A DNA stretch of 64,000 nt from Aspidapion aeneum (GCA_963576565.1 OY755039.1:84565289-84629288); one strand, 5' to 3'. Shown: positions 12,822 to 25,753, counted from the stretch's first letter. Numbers and translations: made by a program. Notes: generated by a model not told the origin, from the letters alone.

Positions 12822-14278
12822 TTTGTGACTTTTCATTTAGGAATACTAAGGTTTATATTTATATTTTTCAAACAAGATCTATAGTGAGAAATGCAGTTCC
12901 TTGATTTAAATTTCATTAAGGTCGGTCGGTTATTTTTGATTTGTCCAGCTAACTCTAGACAACAATGGCTTATGTACATAATTCCTAATATTCTCGTAAC
13001 CACATCACATGTGACGATTTTTGTGCGTTAAATTAAAAAAATATATAAGATTTTTATTTACAAACTAAAAAAAATTGGTATTTTGATATCTATATGATAT
13101 AAAGTTTTGCATAAAAACTTTTTACAGTTGACCAGTACATTTTCGTAAGATCTAGATCATTCTTGTTCTTAAAATTTTGCTACTAACTTAATATATAAGT
13201 ATATTGGCAAAACAATGAGTTTCTACAACGTAGTGTAAAACGTTAAAAAATGAGTAATTTACAGTGTTACACAATAGACCCGCGTGTACAGTGAGCTACT
13301 GAAAACAGCTTACATAAATTTCTATCTATCATTTTTTAAAAAACTATATTTCATATTTTATAAATTATACCATGAAGTAATTAAGACCTTTTGTTTCTAT
13401 TTTTGTCAACCTTAAACGTGTCATTTGAGCTTTTAAACCTTCATTTTTGTTTAAGACAACTATTAAAACATAAACCTGTTGGTTAGTATTTTTTTTGTCC
13501 ATGTTAAGATTTAAAAGAAAACTGAGAATATTTCTCAAATTTTGAGTTATTGACAGTTAAGTCAAACTTTTGTTTATTGTCATAGCTGTCTGCACCCTTC
13601 ATTATTTACATAGCATTCTGCACCGTTCGTTATTTTAAAACTGGCTAATGTAATTTTTCGATAAATTTACCTATAAGATGTTTCATGGTAGTAATCTTTA
13701 TCAACTGCTAATAAAAAATAGCCCAAAAGAAAGGTCTATTTGCCAGGCCTACTTCGTACTTCGTACTGTATGTTTTATTTTTTAAGTGCTAATAACAGAA
13801 TGCTTTCTTAGCTATGCTATTATATGCATAGAGTTCTATAATTTTTCAGTTAAGTTTTCTCTGCACAGTTAATCAAACTATTTCACAGTTTTGACTGCGA
13901 ATTGAGTTAGTATACAGATAATTTGAATTTTCTTTCTTTTTTAGTATTCTTTTGTTTTTTCTTTGTGTTCCAAGAAAATGTTGGATAGATACATACATCC
14001 AGGATATTCTTAGCATATGTAAATAGCACTGAATCTCAAAAGTTTTAAGTTATTTGCACACAGAGATAATAACTTGCGTACGTAAATATCTTGGTAACCA
14101 AAAGATTTAGTACATTCGTTTCTTTGCTAACTTTTGTAATCTTCTTATCCTGTTTGAATAAAATATAGTTTTTATGCAATTATCATCAGAGCTTACTTTC
14201 TTTTTTTTTAAAGACTGTTTTATAATGTGTTATTACTATTTTGCTGTAGTTGGACTTACTCTATACAGTAGTTGTTTA

Positions 14279-14668
14279 CTACTACTATGTCGGTTTAGAA
14301 CGTTTTTCTACGTTGTCCGAAGCCTATTCTCCACCTCCTTCGATCATGACAGTCATCTTCCGTCAGGTTTTTTTTTTTGACTCATTGATCTTTGGATTGA
14401 CTGTTGCCATTCCAGTTTAGGACGCCCTCTTTTTCTGCGCCCTATTGGTTGCCATTCTAGGACCTGTTTTGGTAATCTTTCGTCGTTCATCCGTTGTACA
14501 TGTGCATACCATATCAGTTGCCTTTTTATGATGTCATCAGTTATGCTTCCCTCGATTCCCATTCTTTCTTTTATGATCTAATTTCTTGTATGATCAGTTC
14601 TGGATATTCTCATTGATCTTCTTATTGCATCCATTTCGACACTTTCCATTGGAATGGAATGGGAAGTG
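14279..14668 (-). mobile_element. LINE 3' fragment, second site, copy A
   Basis: The minus strand encodes the C-terminal end of the LINE family also found at 48717-49560 and 60073-60654: a MGIEGSITDD-like stretch, RQLIWYAHVQRMNDERLPKQ, then RKRGRPKLEWQ. A frame of 69 codons (14353-14562) remains. The low-coordinate end begins with CTACTACTATG, the LINE's trinucleotide tail, and the 10-bp direct repeat TAGTTGTTTA flanks it at 14269-14278 and 14669-14678. It is strongly 5'-truncated and cannot be active. The same insertion is present at 33680-34056. Confidence 0.85.
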
Positions 14669-17410
14669 TAGTTGTTTAAATAAACGATTAATTTTTCTGA
14701 ATTAGAATTAGTTGACATTTCATCCCCTACCCATTCTTTGCCAAAAAGTTTATTTTTTTTTTTGTAATGGCTCAAGCCAAACACGTATTGAAAAACCTAT
14801 AAAAAAATTATTAATCTAGATCCTGGATCAATCTGAAAGTCAAAAGGAACAATCTCTCTCTTGAGTTTTTAGATTAGATCGTCGATGTCAAAAAGGACAA
14901 TCTTTGTCTTGAGTTTTTAAGTTTTTTTTTGTTTCAATATTTGCAATTTTGACACTAAAGATATTTTTTCTCTTGCATTGCAAAAGCAAGCCTGTCTATT
15001 ATTACATAGACATATATAACATAAATTAATTAAGCAATGCCTTAGCATTTTAACTTAAAATTTTGCATCTGTAGAGCTTTTATTGTTTTATTCGCCTAAA
15101 AAGTTTTTAATTATCATCTAATCCTCGTAATTTATGAACACCCATTTAAATTTTTTATAATTTTGTTAAAATTTTTAATAACTCCGAGACCGATTTAATT
15201 GAAAAGAAAAATAATAATAATGTCAAAAGCATAATAAATTCATTGAATGATGTTTTAAAGAAAAAGTTTTATTATATTTGTTTAAACCATGTATAAAATT
15301 AGTGTTATAACTTCGTTTTCTTTTATAGGTGAAGACCATGACATTCAACAACTGTAGAGGTCTACGATTCTTCGACTTCCCTCAAAAATTTTACTTAATT
15401 AATATTTTTATTTTTATTTTCAGGAGTTGTATTGTTTGTATTGAGTTGTAAATAACTGACGCATCAAGTTGAAAGTTTTTAAGAACAATTTGTTATAAAA
15501 TTGTTTAGTAATTTTTGAGATATTTTTATAAATGACAAAAGTCTATTACTATCTGTTGAGTAAAAATGTGAGAGGAAAGTATTTTTGAATTAAAGCGTCC
15601 TAGAATTTTCTTTTAACGTAACTTTGATATGGCTATATGGTATGGCAAAATGGATCTGTGTTTGTTATATGCATCTTTTGATGTATAAGGAATGTTATAA
15701 AACAATAGACCAATAATAATTCGCCAAGTGGAATCGTCGCGATTTCTTTTTCTTTTGTTGTTTTTTTGTAAGACGAGGGCGAATTAATTTTTTCGCTGTT
15801 TGTATCATTATATTATAGATTATTTTATAAAATGTTTTTTTATGGAATAAGTGTTTTTAGCTGGATTTTAAACTCCCCAGTCATTGAGAAGAAGGCTGAG
15901 GAGTAAATTGGGAAAATTTTTCTTCTCCACTCGAGAGGGTGTTTCAATGGTATACCTATAATTAAAATTTTCTATTGGTCTATATTTGTTTTGTTTGTTG
16001 CCGTATCTCCTAATATCGTAACTCAATTTTGAAAGATAGGGTTACGGTATAGTCAGTTAAATGTTTTAACCAATCTTTATCAAGAAAACTACTGAATTAA
16101 TAATCGTCATGTTATAGCTTACATGGTCTACAGGTGAACTGGTCTAATACAGCGGAAAAATATATTGGATTTTTGGGTTTCTTTCAAGTCAAGTCATTTT
16201 TTAAAAATGGGAATTTAAATTTGGGAAAAACTATTCAAGGTAGAGGTAAAACTTTACCTATGAAACGAATAAAAAGTTATATCAGGATAGGTTAATGAAG
16301 ACAGTGACGTCACACCTAGTAGATTCCAGTAAGAGATCTACGTAATTTTCTATTTCGTCATGTCGGGAACTCATTTTTGAGTTATACTGGATACACAATA
16401 GACCGGAAAATTTATTTAACAAGAAGATTTGGACTAGTTTCTTTCTTCGTTATACACCTGTGTTTTTCTAACTCCAGTGAAGATGGCCACTTCCTGTTAG
16501 TATTGAATCCACAGTGTCTTAGGTTTTCTAATTAGGGAGACAAAAGCGTTGTCGTTGAATAAATTTTATATTTTACAATACAATTTTCAATTTAAAATGG
16601 TAGCTACCTATTTTTTTTTATTATGACGAAACATGATTTAGATTTGGTATACAAGAGTCACTATACGTTTTTGGAACCTGTGTTGAAGTGATGATGGGAT
16701 ATTATTTTAAAACAGGTTTTATGGTAGACATTTGGACAATTTTTCTGACTTGGTTAAAAAATAGGTTAATTAGATAATATTTGAGATAGTAACTAAAAGT
16801 TAGGATTTTTAGAAATTTAGTGTTTAATGGTATAGGAATAGGAAAAACCTAGAAGATACAACCATAAAGAGTAGACGACTCTTGAGTCATGCCATATCAA
16901 ATGAAAACCGTTATATTTTTATCAGTGGTATTTAAAAAAAAAGATATTAACATCAAGAAATAATCAGAGATTGGAAAAACAGACAAGAACAGCAGAATAA
17001 AGAAGTATTTTCTTTCATTATAAAATTTTATGATTTTTTTACTCTTTTTACTTTATAGGGTTGTTAAGCCATTTAAGCTAATCTTTATGTCATTTGGTAA
17101 TATTTACATTATGAAATTTATATATTTTCTTTTGTCTTGACATTTTATAAATAAAACCACTGTCTTTGGCTTTAGCAGTGGTAACACCTATAGACTAACG
17201 AAAAAGTCTCATTTGAATTAGAAAGTTTTAAATCAAAAACATCTTAATGGAAGAGTATATTTAAAATCAAGTAAATAAAATCTTTATATAAAAAAATTTT
17301 TAGTGTACAGCAAACAACTGTTTTTTTTTCTGTAAAATGTTACCCGTCAAACTAATTACCATAAAAACTAAGTGCATAAGCACAAATGTTATAAAAAAAA
17401 TAGCTAATTA

Positions 17411-17482
17411 GCTGTGGAGATTGCTAGTTGGCATAACAATCGCTGGACTTGGAGACAGTGTCTCTATCGCGTTATGCCACAG
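17411..17482 (+). other. Conserved hairpin-forming segment, copy A
   Basis: CTGTGG pairs with CCACAG, TGGCATAAC with GTTATGCCA, and GAGACA with TGTCTC around a short loop, giving an imperfect stem of about 70 nt. Copy B has the same arrangement at 36795-36868. It is not a tRNA by anticodon stem or B-box criteria. Whether it is transcribed is unknown. Confidence 0.4.
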
Positions 17483-20400
17483 TTCTATCTTGAGGTATAC
17501 AGAGCTTTTGTAACCTATTATTATACGTGAAAACCAATTCTTTATCTCTTTTGTACTTTGCTTAAGTAGAAGTAAATTGTATCTTTTCAGATAATATCTG
17601 CATCAATCATCTGTCAGATATGTAATTTTAATCTTGTTTTTTGTGTTACACGGAAAAAGTCCAATACTTAACTTTTTATTATTTTGGTAAAGTCATTTTT
17701 TGTAAACTTTTAATTGTTTTTTTTATTTTTGTAGTATTTAAAAAAAAACAAAATATCATTTTATTTTTTGTTAAAATACACACATGCCGTTTGGTTTTGT
17801 TCTTTTATGATGGATATGTGTGTTATAGTAAATCAACGTAACGTAATGGTTAAAGTATTAACGTAAAATCGATTATATATAGTATATTTTAGAGTCCATT
17901 ATTTCAAAAAGCTTTGTTTTTTTTTAAATGGGGATCATTTGCTCTTAATCAGTGCTTTTCTAAGATCCCATAAACCAAATAAAAACTACGTCATCAACGG
18001 TTAAAATTTTTCGATTTGTGTACATATATCTATTTTTTTTCCATTTTGAAGTCATTCTTGAATCCAATTGGATATTATCATAGCAATCTTAACATTGCTA
18101 AGATACATTTTTCTATTTTTTTTTCTCTTCTCATTATATTATAACTTGATAAAGTTAATATTATCCAAATTAATAATATTTGATTGTGTAAAACTATTTT
18201 TGAATTTTTGTATTGTTTATCAATAAAACAATATTTATGTTTTTCTCCTATATGGAAAATATTCGACTATATGAACTTTATGTACAGTCTGTACCATTTA
18301 AGCCAAGCAAATTCCATTTTAAGGATAAATTTTGATAATTGTTTTTAAATTTTGATAGTTTTTTTTTAAATCTACACTATTTTAAACAACTTAAAAAAAA
18401 TCTCCACTTTTCTTTCACTCTATGAGTACAATTGATTTTGTAGACCTTTTCTTTTGGTAACTATGACAAATCACAAAAATGTGTTGTCTATTTCTAAAAA
18501 TGTTTTGTTTTTTTTTGTTAGTTTGTTCCTTTCTGTTTGCTGTCCTAGTTAATCGATAAAATAAAAATATTCTCTATAACGTCATTATTAAAATGATGAT
18601 ATGCTAGTGCACAGGCATAGCACTAATCAAGAACACCTAAATTATTATTTTTGTACTATTTTTATTTCTATTATCATCTTTAAGTAATTTTGTTATTAAC
18701 TAAAGCCTATACATAATTTCCTCTATTAATGATAAACAAAAAGTAATTTATGTATACTTTTTGCGTAAATAATCAAATCATTAAATCACTAGTTGATCGT
18801 TTAAGGAAAACTTAGCGTAAAACTTAGTCTTTCTAAGATCAGTGTTTATTTTTCATATATTAGCAAGCATTATTTCCTTTATTATTATTTTTTTTAAATA
18901 TTTGCTCATTTTAAGTCTTGCGTTATCTAAAAAACCTTATCGTCTAAGATACCTTTTGTTTTTTTTTGTCAACTTATTAAATTGAAAAAAAAGTATGTTA
19001 TACCTAAAATATTTTAAAGTATTTTTTTTTATTATTTTTTTCATATTTTCGAAGTAAGCCCTTGCCTGCTTGGACTCTAGATAGTTCTTATTTAGTAGTT
19101 TTGGAAAAATAAGAAATGACTTCATCACCCAAGAGAGTTTTCTCTTTTCATAAGACCAAAAAGAGTCGATTGAAGCAACCATCAACTGTCATTTTTGTTT
19201 AATTTTTTTTTTGTCATTCGCTTCAATTGGAATATAATAAGACATAATTTTATTTAAAATTTTATTATCAACTAAGTTTATTTTATTTTGTTTGTTTTGA
19301 TTCATGCACTTTAAAATCATCTATCGCCCCTATGTGTGCATGAAATTCGATAAAAACCTAAATTGGTCAAGTTTAAAAACATTTGCTTACATTAAGTCAA
19401 GTATTTTGAAGCAAAGATGTCTAATTTTTAAACAATGACATCAATATTAACCTGCTTTGTTTTGCTGCTGTTCTAAGTTTTTCAAAATTGTGTAAAACCA
19501 GCTTACAAATAATTGGAAAATAAAATAAAATGCAAATTAATTAGAAAATGAAAAACCCAACTTATCATTTTCAAACATATTAAAGTCACACCGAAAATCA
19601 ATCTAAAATCGAAAAATGTTATTTTTTTTTTACTGAAAGCGAAATTTAGTAGAAAAAGATCTAAGAAGGAAAAGTTTAAATTGGAAACAGCTAATGTTTC
19701 AGGAAAAAAAAAATTTTAGAAGGAAAATTCGGAAAAACTGTAAAAGTTCTAGGAGGAGCTTTATTCTAAGTGATTTTGAAATTGTGTATATTCATCTGGC
19801 TGGATTTGTTCTATTTATATTTGTTCATTATTTCTTTTTATTTTGATTTGTTCTTTATTGAATCAATATGTTTTGAGTTGTTCTAGTAAAAAAATATTAT
19901 ATTTGAATTTATTCTGTTTAAAAAAATCTATGTGGATTTGTTTCATTTGAGATTATTCTATCTGTTCTATTTGATTTTCTTTATAAAATTTAAAATTTTT
20001 GTATCATTAAAATCTTAACTATGATAAAAACTTGTATTTCAGTTTTTGTATCATTTTGTGTTTGTTTTTGCTAACTTGTATTTTTTTCAGTTGTTCTTTC
20101 TATCACATAAGTTATTTTTATATGATTTGTTTTTGTTTCAATAGAGCATTCCATGTTTGTTTTAAAGTTTATTGTGTTAATCTGGTAGTGTTGTTTTTTT
20201 TATTACATTGAAAATAATAAACCAACTTAAATTTTTTTTCAAATATTGTCAACTAAACGTTTTTTTTTCTCGTTATTGTAAATTAATTTTGATATTTGAA
20301 TTTTTTTTAAAATTATTGTCAGTTAAATTATTTTTTTTATTTGGTATAAATATATTTTAAAGTTTTAAAATAATCAATTTTATTATTTCAGTTAGTGTTT

Positions 20401-20672
20401 GTAATTTCTTGCTTTTATCTTTATTTAAAATTTGTTTTTTTATGCAAACACGTTTTTTGGGTTAGACAACCTTTTGTAGGTTCTTTACCGTCTAACTAGT
20501 TTTAGGTCACCTAAAACTTATTTATGAGATGTAATCATAAAATCAAAAAATTTTCAATTTTTATTTTTATTTAAATAATATTTTTTTAAACAAATAATTT
20601 TGTTTTACATAAGGTTGGTTTATTGTTATTGAAAACATTGTTTTTCTTGTATTAAAATGATTTTGTTTTTAG

Positions 20673-20926
20673 GTCAGCTATTGCAAAGTGTTGTCAACCA
20701 ACCAACAAATTTCTTCCACAAACAGATTAATCAACCAAGCAGCCATTCCACCATTAAAGTCATTAGATCTGCCAAGCAGCCATCATCACTACAATCGACG
20801 TTTTCTTACCGTCGCTGTGCAAACCTACAATTGGATACTTCTTTCCAAATTCAATACAGAGTCTGCTGTTCACCCTTAGTTTCAAAGATAACCAATGTAG
20901 AAGCTCAGCTCTTGCTGCGTACCTAG
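20673..20926 (+). CDS. Short exon-like reading frame near the 3' LTR, copy A
   Basis: A frame starting after a polypyrimidine-AG acceptor-like site (AG at 20671-20672) reads GQLLQSVVNQPTNFF and runs to a TAG at 20924-20926. Polar residues, glutamine and serine dominate. Copy B carries the matching frame at 39956-40209. By eye the two differ at six replacement and three silent positions, which gives no sign of purifying selection. The segment is richer in GC than its surroundings. No family is recognised; it may be a 3' exon of a spliced element transcript or chance. Confidence 0.25.
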
Positions 20927-21471
20927 TGTTTGTTTAGTACTATGGAGGAAACGGTTTGGTTTGGAGACTCCCTTAATTTATTTACGTTAACTTAAATCAC
21001 TTTTTTTTTGTCTCTACAAATTTCTACATAAGCGTGTATATAATATATACCTTAATGTAGTAGTTTTCGAACAATGTGTGTTAAAATTATTTATTTCTAT
21101 ATATTTTTCGGTTTATATGTCAATTTTATTTTGCCCTCATTTAGTTTAAGTTATCGTTGTTATTAAGCTGCACTGATATTCTGATTCTTTCGGTACTGTT
21201 TGGAATCTACTGATCATTCACCATGTTTGTTGCTGACTAGCTGATCTAAGATGTTGTACCTGATCCAGTGTTGCTGTTTTGTTCCAGAATGGAACTTCAA
21301 GTTTTTTCCAGCCAGAATGTTTGTTGACCATCAGATATCCAGAGAAGAAAAATGGAAACGAAGAGCGTTGTAGTTTTAGTTTAGATTTGTGTTGTCTGCA
21401 CTACTTAATGCTTGTTGTTATAAACCATTTTATTTCGACTTGCGTTTAAAAAAAATTGTTTATACTTAATC

Positions 21472-21480
21472 AGGGGGGAG
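21472..21480 (+). promoter_or_regulatory. Polypurine tract, copy A
   Basis: AGGGGGGAG stands three bases (TAA) before the LTR start TGTAACA. In LTR elements this tract primes plus-strand DNA synthesis. Copy B has the identical tract at 40750-40758. Confidence 0.7.
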
Positions 21481-21483
21481 TAA

Positions 21484-22754
21484 TGTAACAAAACGGGATT
21501 TGAGCATAAATGGTATTTTTGCCATTTATAAGTTTTTAAAGATTTTAATTAAATATTGTTTTTGTCATCAACAAGCATTAATTATATGCAAGACTCGGTT
21601 ATGATTAAGTAAAATTTATGGCAACTCGGCGACTTGTTTTTGGGCATATTTTCAGGTTCGCTGTGTTTTAATAAAAGTTGTATTCGGCTAATATGTCCTT
21701 TGAGCCACTAGCATCAAAATAATTCTTATTTTGTAACTGGAAACAAATTTTAAACTATTTTCAATTAAAAAAAAACACACTGTGTAATTTTACTTTCTAA
21801 CGGGTTTTTAAGTCTGGCTTGCATTGCTATTTTGTCTCTTAGTGGAGCGCTTAAAGCGGAGTCTATCTCTTTCTCGCCAAGGCGAGAGGGAGTAGAATTC
21901 TAGTCAATCAACGCCAAGATATTTGTCCCTTCAAGCGCAGGGTCGCTTTAACTGAGACGGGAAACTTTCGAAAGTCGTCAGGGACGTCACTTTTTAGTCG
22001 CGCTTCGCCGAGTACGTTACGCTTTCATTCACACTTCTTAAGGGGGGTTTTATTTCAACTGGGGAAATTTATCAATTATTTTAACTTTGTATAAGCTATT
22101 TTCTTTATTATTCATAATTATTTTAGTCTTTTCTTTTGGAGTTTATTGATTTTAAAGTCATTAATTATTACTGTTTCCAGTGTTTTGAAATAATGTATTT
22201 AACTGTTTTATGGTTTTTTTAACAACAAAATACAAACCATTCGTTGCCCTAAAATCGGCATTTTTAATTAATAACATATCCCAAACCTAAACAGTAATAT
22301 TAAGTAAATTAAACAGTTGATTGAATAGTTTCACTCATTCAATCAACCTTAAACTTTGATAAATATATATATTTACAACAAATATATATAAGGTTTATAA
22401 AGCCTAAAAGTTTAAGAAGTGTAAATATTTGAATACAAAAGTTTAATAGTAGTAAAAAGTCGATATTCAACTAATAAATATAAGAAGTGAAAGTGTGAAG
22501 CTACAAGAAGAAGATTGAAAAGGTATGTATGATTATCCTACATTAGTTATACATTTGAGAAAAACGTTTATAGCATACTTTTCCTCCAAGAACCGTCAAA
22601 TTCCCTTTCGAGATCGTGTAAATTTAATAACATATAGTAACATTTAATCTTTTTATAATTTATATAAGTTGTAGCCTAAGTTGGTAGCTTACAACATTTA
22701 AGCCTTGGCCACTTGAGGTGACAGTACCACTGTCACACACAGGCCCCTGTTACA
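21484..22754 (+). repeat. 3' LTR, copy A (1271 bp)
   Basis: Starts TGTAACAAAACGGG and ends CCCCTGTTACA, with TG...CA ends and a 7-bp terminal inverted repeat. It aligns along its length with the LTRs at 25754 and 40762 but differs by many substitutions and by a replaced GC-richer stretch around 21800-22010, so it belongs to an older or different subfamily. Confidence 0.85.
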
Positions 22755-23751
22755 ATCGTAACTTGAATAAGTTCCAAGAAAAAGATCTTTATTAACTAAC
22801 ATTATTGTCTTGAGAAGTGTTTTAAAGTAGGTACCTCCCTACCTATCTATTTTAAAACGGATACTTAGGTATAACTGCGCAAGTTCTTCATCAGCCAAAA
22901 TCCTTATTTTAAGCGTCCGTTTGTATAGGTATTTTACAGAAGCACTTAACCGTCGACCATTTTGGGCGCGACCAAACACTATCTAATAAACTAAATTTGT
23001 TTAAAACAAAATATCTGCCTGCCTGCTTGCTTCCAGGTGCTTCTCAAAGAATTTTGTCTACTTTACACTTGCAAAATTAGAAAAGCTAAGGATATATTAT
23101 CTTAGAGCCTGTTATTGGTGGCCTATTTTATTTTTCTTAGAAATGCTAGTAGTTCTTTTTGTTAGATTCACACAGAATGCTGCATTCTCAAACTGAAGCT
23201 CTAGAGTGTAACTTCTCTCGCAATTGAATATACATTTTAAATGTAACTAGTGTACTTAATGGTCGAATAAACTTCTTACTAGTTGATTTCCTGAATTAAA
23301 AAAACTATCCCTTTACCTAAATAAACACAACACAGACAGATATGCAAACAATACCTACCTTCATAGGGTCGCAGGCAATTATTATAACACCTCTCAGTGG
23401 TGTTGTAATCCTAGAAATGGTATTATTTACATGCAAATTTTGTGTAAGTAGTTTGGATGGCAAAGGGGTCAAAGTTGAAACTAACTTGACTTATAATGAG
23501 TATTTAGTCATGGCAGAAACTTTACTTTTGCGAAACCTTGTATAAGTTTATTTTAAAATCAATACTAGAGAAGCATACAAAATTTGAAATTAATTTTTAG
23601 AAAAGGTCTAAGAAAGTAACATGGTGAAAAATTACAGAATTCCAATAAAAGTTAACCAAAATTAGTTTGGTTTCCGTTCTTTTTTAAACTTAACAAAACC
23701 TTATTAAAAGCAAATTAGGTAGTTCGATGAATTTTATACTAGCATATAATA
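22755..23751. other. Unassigned stretch between copy A and the TIR element
   Basis: About 1 kb of AT-rich sequence with no credible gene; a 67-codon frame at 23342-23545 shows nothing recognisable. A short CTGCCTGCCTGCTTGC run lies near 23018. It is probably target DNA older than the insertions. Confidence 0.5.
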
Positions 23752-23754
23752 TAA

Positions 23755-25425
23755 GGGCCGGTTTATCAATGGCGGGGTATCTCGTCGTGTTAGCTAGCCC
23801 TGGGCCAACTCTAACCTTGGGGTAACCCTCGACTTAAAGAGAAAATTGTTTATCCACGCGATTTTAACCCAGAGCTCCGAAACTCGCAGGTTGGCAATGC
23901 TGGTAACAATCGAATATCTAAGTTTTCCCTTCTTATTTAATAGTCTGTGGAATTTTTGACATTTTGTGGTTATAATCATATGTGTGTTTGTATTGTTGCT
24001 GTCGGGTGTTTTGTTAAAAAATATAATTTGGAAAAAACTTATTCAGTTTCTTCAGTTATTGTACCCTAGCCAGTAAGTATCTACTATATGTATGATGAAA
24101 ATAATTTAGCTACATAAAAGTTAGCATGTAGATAGTTCCAACTTTGTAAATTGTTTCTGTTGTACTTAACTACTAATTATAGTCTAAAATAAAAATGCAT
24201 CTACAGGTACCTATCTACCTATTAAAGCTAGATAACTTAAGAGATAAAATAAGTTAAAAGCAAATGGATTAATATCGTTGGTATTGGATTATAATTCTGC
24301 ATTTTTTAAGTTTATTTTTAAACTACTACACCTATTTTATTTTTGTTACAGGTCATGTCTTTACAAGGAAACCAACAGACTTCTACATTTTGATAAAGAA
24401 ATATCAATAAGGCGCATCAACAAGTAATAATGGTACTAGTTTCTGACACATCAACCTGTTATCCCGGAATGACTGATTTACAAACAACCCTCTGTACAGA
24501 GCAAGCAGAGGCTTCCTGGGTGACCAGAAAGTGTTTAAAAACCTTGATGTGATATAATATTTGTTCTGTAACATATTTTTTTTAATTATAAAAGTGCTCT
24601 AGCATGTTGCAATAATTTAAGTATTTTATTTTGATGATACGTACAATACATATATAAATTTAATTGTTGATTATTTCTGATTCCTAAAATACTGTTGTAT
24701 AACAATAGATCAAAATAGTAATTTTTCAGGGACCGCCAAATAAAAATTTAAAAAACAGTGTTTGAAATATACATTTACTTTTTATTTTGCATTTTTAAAT
24801 ACATATTAAAATTTTAAAATTATATACATAAATTAGTTATTATGATAAAACTGGTACACATATTGATGAACATTCATATGTGAGTGGGCCTTGCAGCCCT
24901 TCCGCTGCGACCGCCAGTGGGTCTATATTGTGGCTCGGTACCTACACATATTGGGTAAAGCTCTGTTGGCAGGTGGGATATTTATTGGGTGCTTTTCTAT
25001 TAAACATGATCTTGCTCATAGAAAGAAGAATATTTATTTTTGGTTTGCTTGGTAGACTGCCCCATTGCAAAAATCTCCATGTCTGTGGGGAATTCCATCA
25101 TCTCTTCCTCATACCATAAAAAGTATCACCCCTGGTGTTTTAAAAATTTCGGAGCATCCTATTTAACACAATAATTGAAGTACACAAGTTAAATGTTATG
25201 CTTTTGAGAAAAATCAACCAAAAAAAAAAAGCACTTCAAAATAATTGGAAATTTTGACGTTAACCCGGAGCTAAATACGCTACCCTGCCGTTCGAGCGCG
25301 GGTCAAGTTAGCCTAGGGTTAACCCTCGAGTTTGCATTTAACCTTGGATGGATAAACACTTTTGACAACTTTAACCCAGGGCTATCTCTAACTCGAGGGG
25401 TAACCCTCCATTGATAAACTGGCCC
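23755..25425. mobile_element. PIF/Harbinger-like TIR element, non-autonomous
   Basis: The ends are inverted repeats: GGGCCGGTTTATCAATGG on the left and CCATTGATAAACTGGCCC on the right, continuing imperfectly inward through AACCCTCGA and TTAACCC motifs. TAA flanks it on both sides (23752-23754 and 25426-25428); a 3-bp TAA/TWA duplication with GGGCC ends is typical of PIF/Harbinger. At 1671 bp it lacks a transposase frame. A short minus-strand open stretch near 25010-25120 (acidic, MMEFPTDMEIFAMG) could be a coding relic, but this is weak. Confidence 0.8.
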
Positions 25426-25428
25426 TAA

Positions 25429-25749
25429 GAGGCATATCAAGACATAGATATATCTTTACTGGAAAATAACTGGCAGGCTTACACGTCTAAAAATTCTTTA
25501 GAAATAAATCCAAAAATTGTAGGAAAAACTGGACACACACTTTTATGGATCTCTTAATACCATTGTATAAACAGTTTTGTTTTTTGCTTTGGTATTTATG
25601 GGCCTGTATACGCCGCCGATAACATCATACATTTTAAACTAATAGGCTAGGTGAAAAAGATAAGCTAAAATTGTAACACGTTAATATTAAATGACCTTGC
25701 CAACCTCCATTGAAACAATTTCTTAACTCTAACCCTATTTAAAATTCTA
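25429..25749. other. Unassigned stretch left of copy B
   Basis: About 320 bp of AT-rich sequence without recognisable content. It joins to 42081 at the empty site expected for copy B. Confidence 0.5.
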
Positions 25750-25753
25750 AATA
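25750..25753 (+). repeat. Target-site duplication ATAG, left of copy B
   Basis: ATAG precedes the 5' LTR and recurs at 42077-42080 after the 3' LTR. Four bases fit Ty3/Gypsy-type integration. Confidence 0.8.

Larger units (their letters stand above)
12555..21471 (+). other. Internal non-coding region of copy A, right of the satellite
   Basis: Collinear with 32013-40749 of copy B. It is AT-rich, full of homopolymers and has no long reading frame. Embedded items are a lone satellite relic, a LINE 3' fragment, a hairpin and a short exon-like reading frame near the 3' end, each listed separately. An AG-GTGAAGACCATGACATTC stretch at 15327-15395 follows a pyrimidine-rich tract in both copies and could be a splice acceptor, but nothing else supports a gene. 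Confidence 0.7.
1..22754 (+). mobile_element. Giant non-coding LTR element, copy A (5' part not in window)
   Basis: From about position 43 the sequence is collinear with 28347-42076, apart from an 8.7-kb satellite insertion at 3831-12542. It ends in a polypurine tract and a 1271-bp LTR, so it is the 3' part of the element seen complete at 25754-42076. The first 42 bp do not match copy B; either a deletion or an unrelated junction lies there. No long reading frame exists. Its LTR differs clearly from both LTRs of copy B, with substitutions, indels and a replaced stretch near 21800-21870, so the two copies look like separate insertions rather than a simple tandem duplication. The base following the LTR starts ATCG, which would be its target duplication if intact; the partner lies outside the window. 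Confidence 0.8.

Noticed and set aside
24880..25119. 79-codon plus-strand frame inside the TIR element
   Set aside because: No domain; the opposite strand shows a more protein-like but very short stretch, so neither is called a gene.
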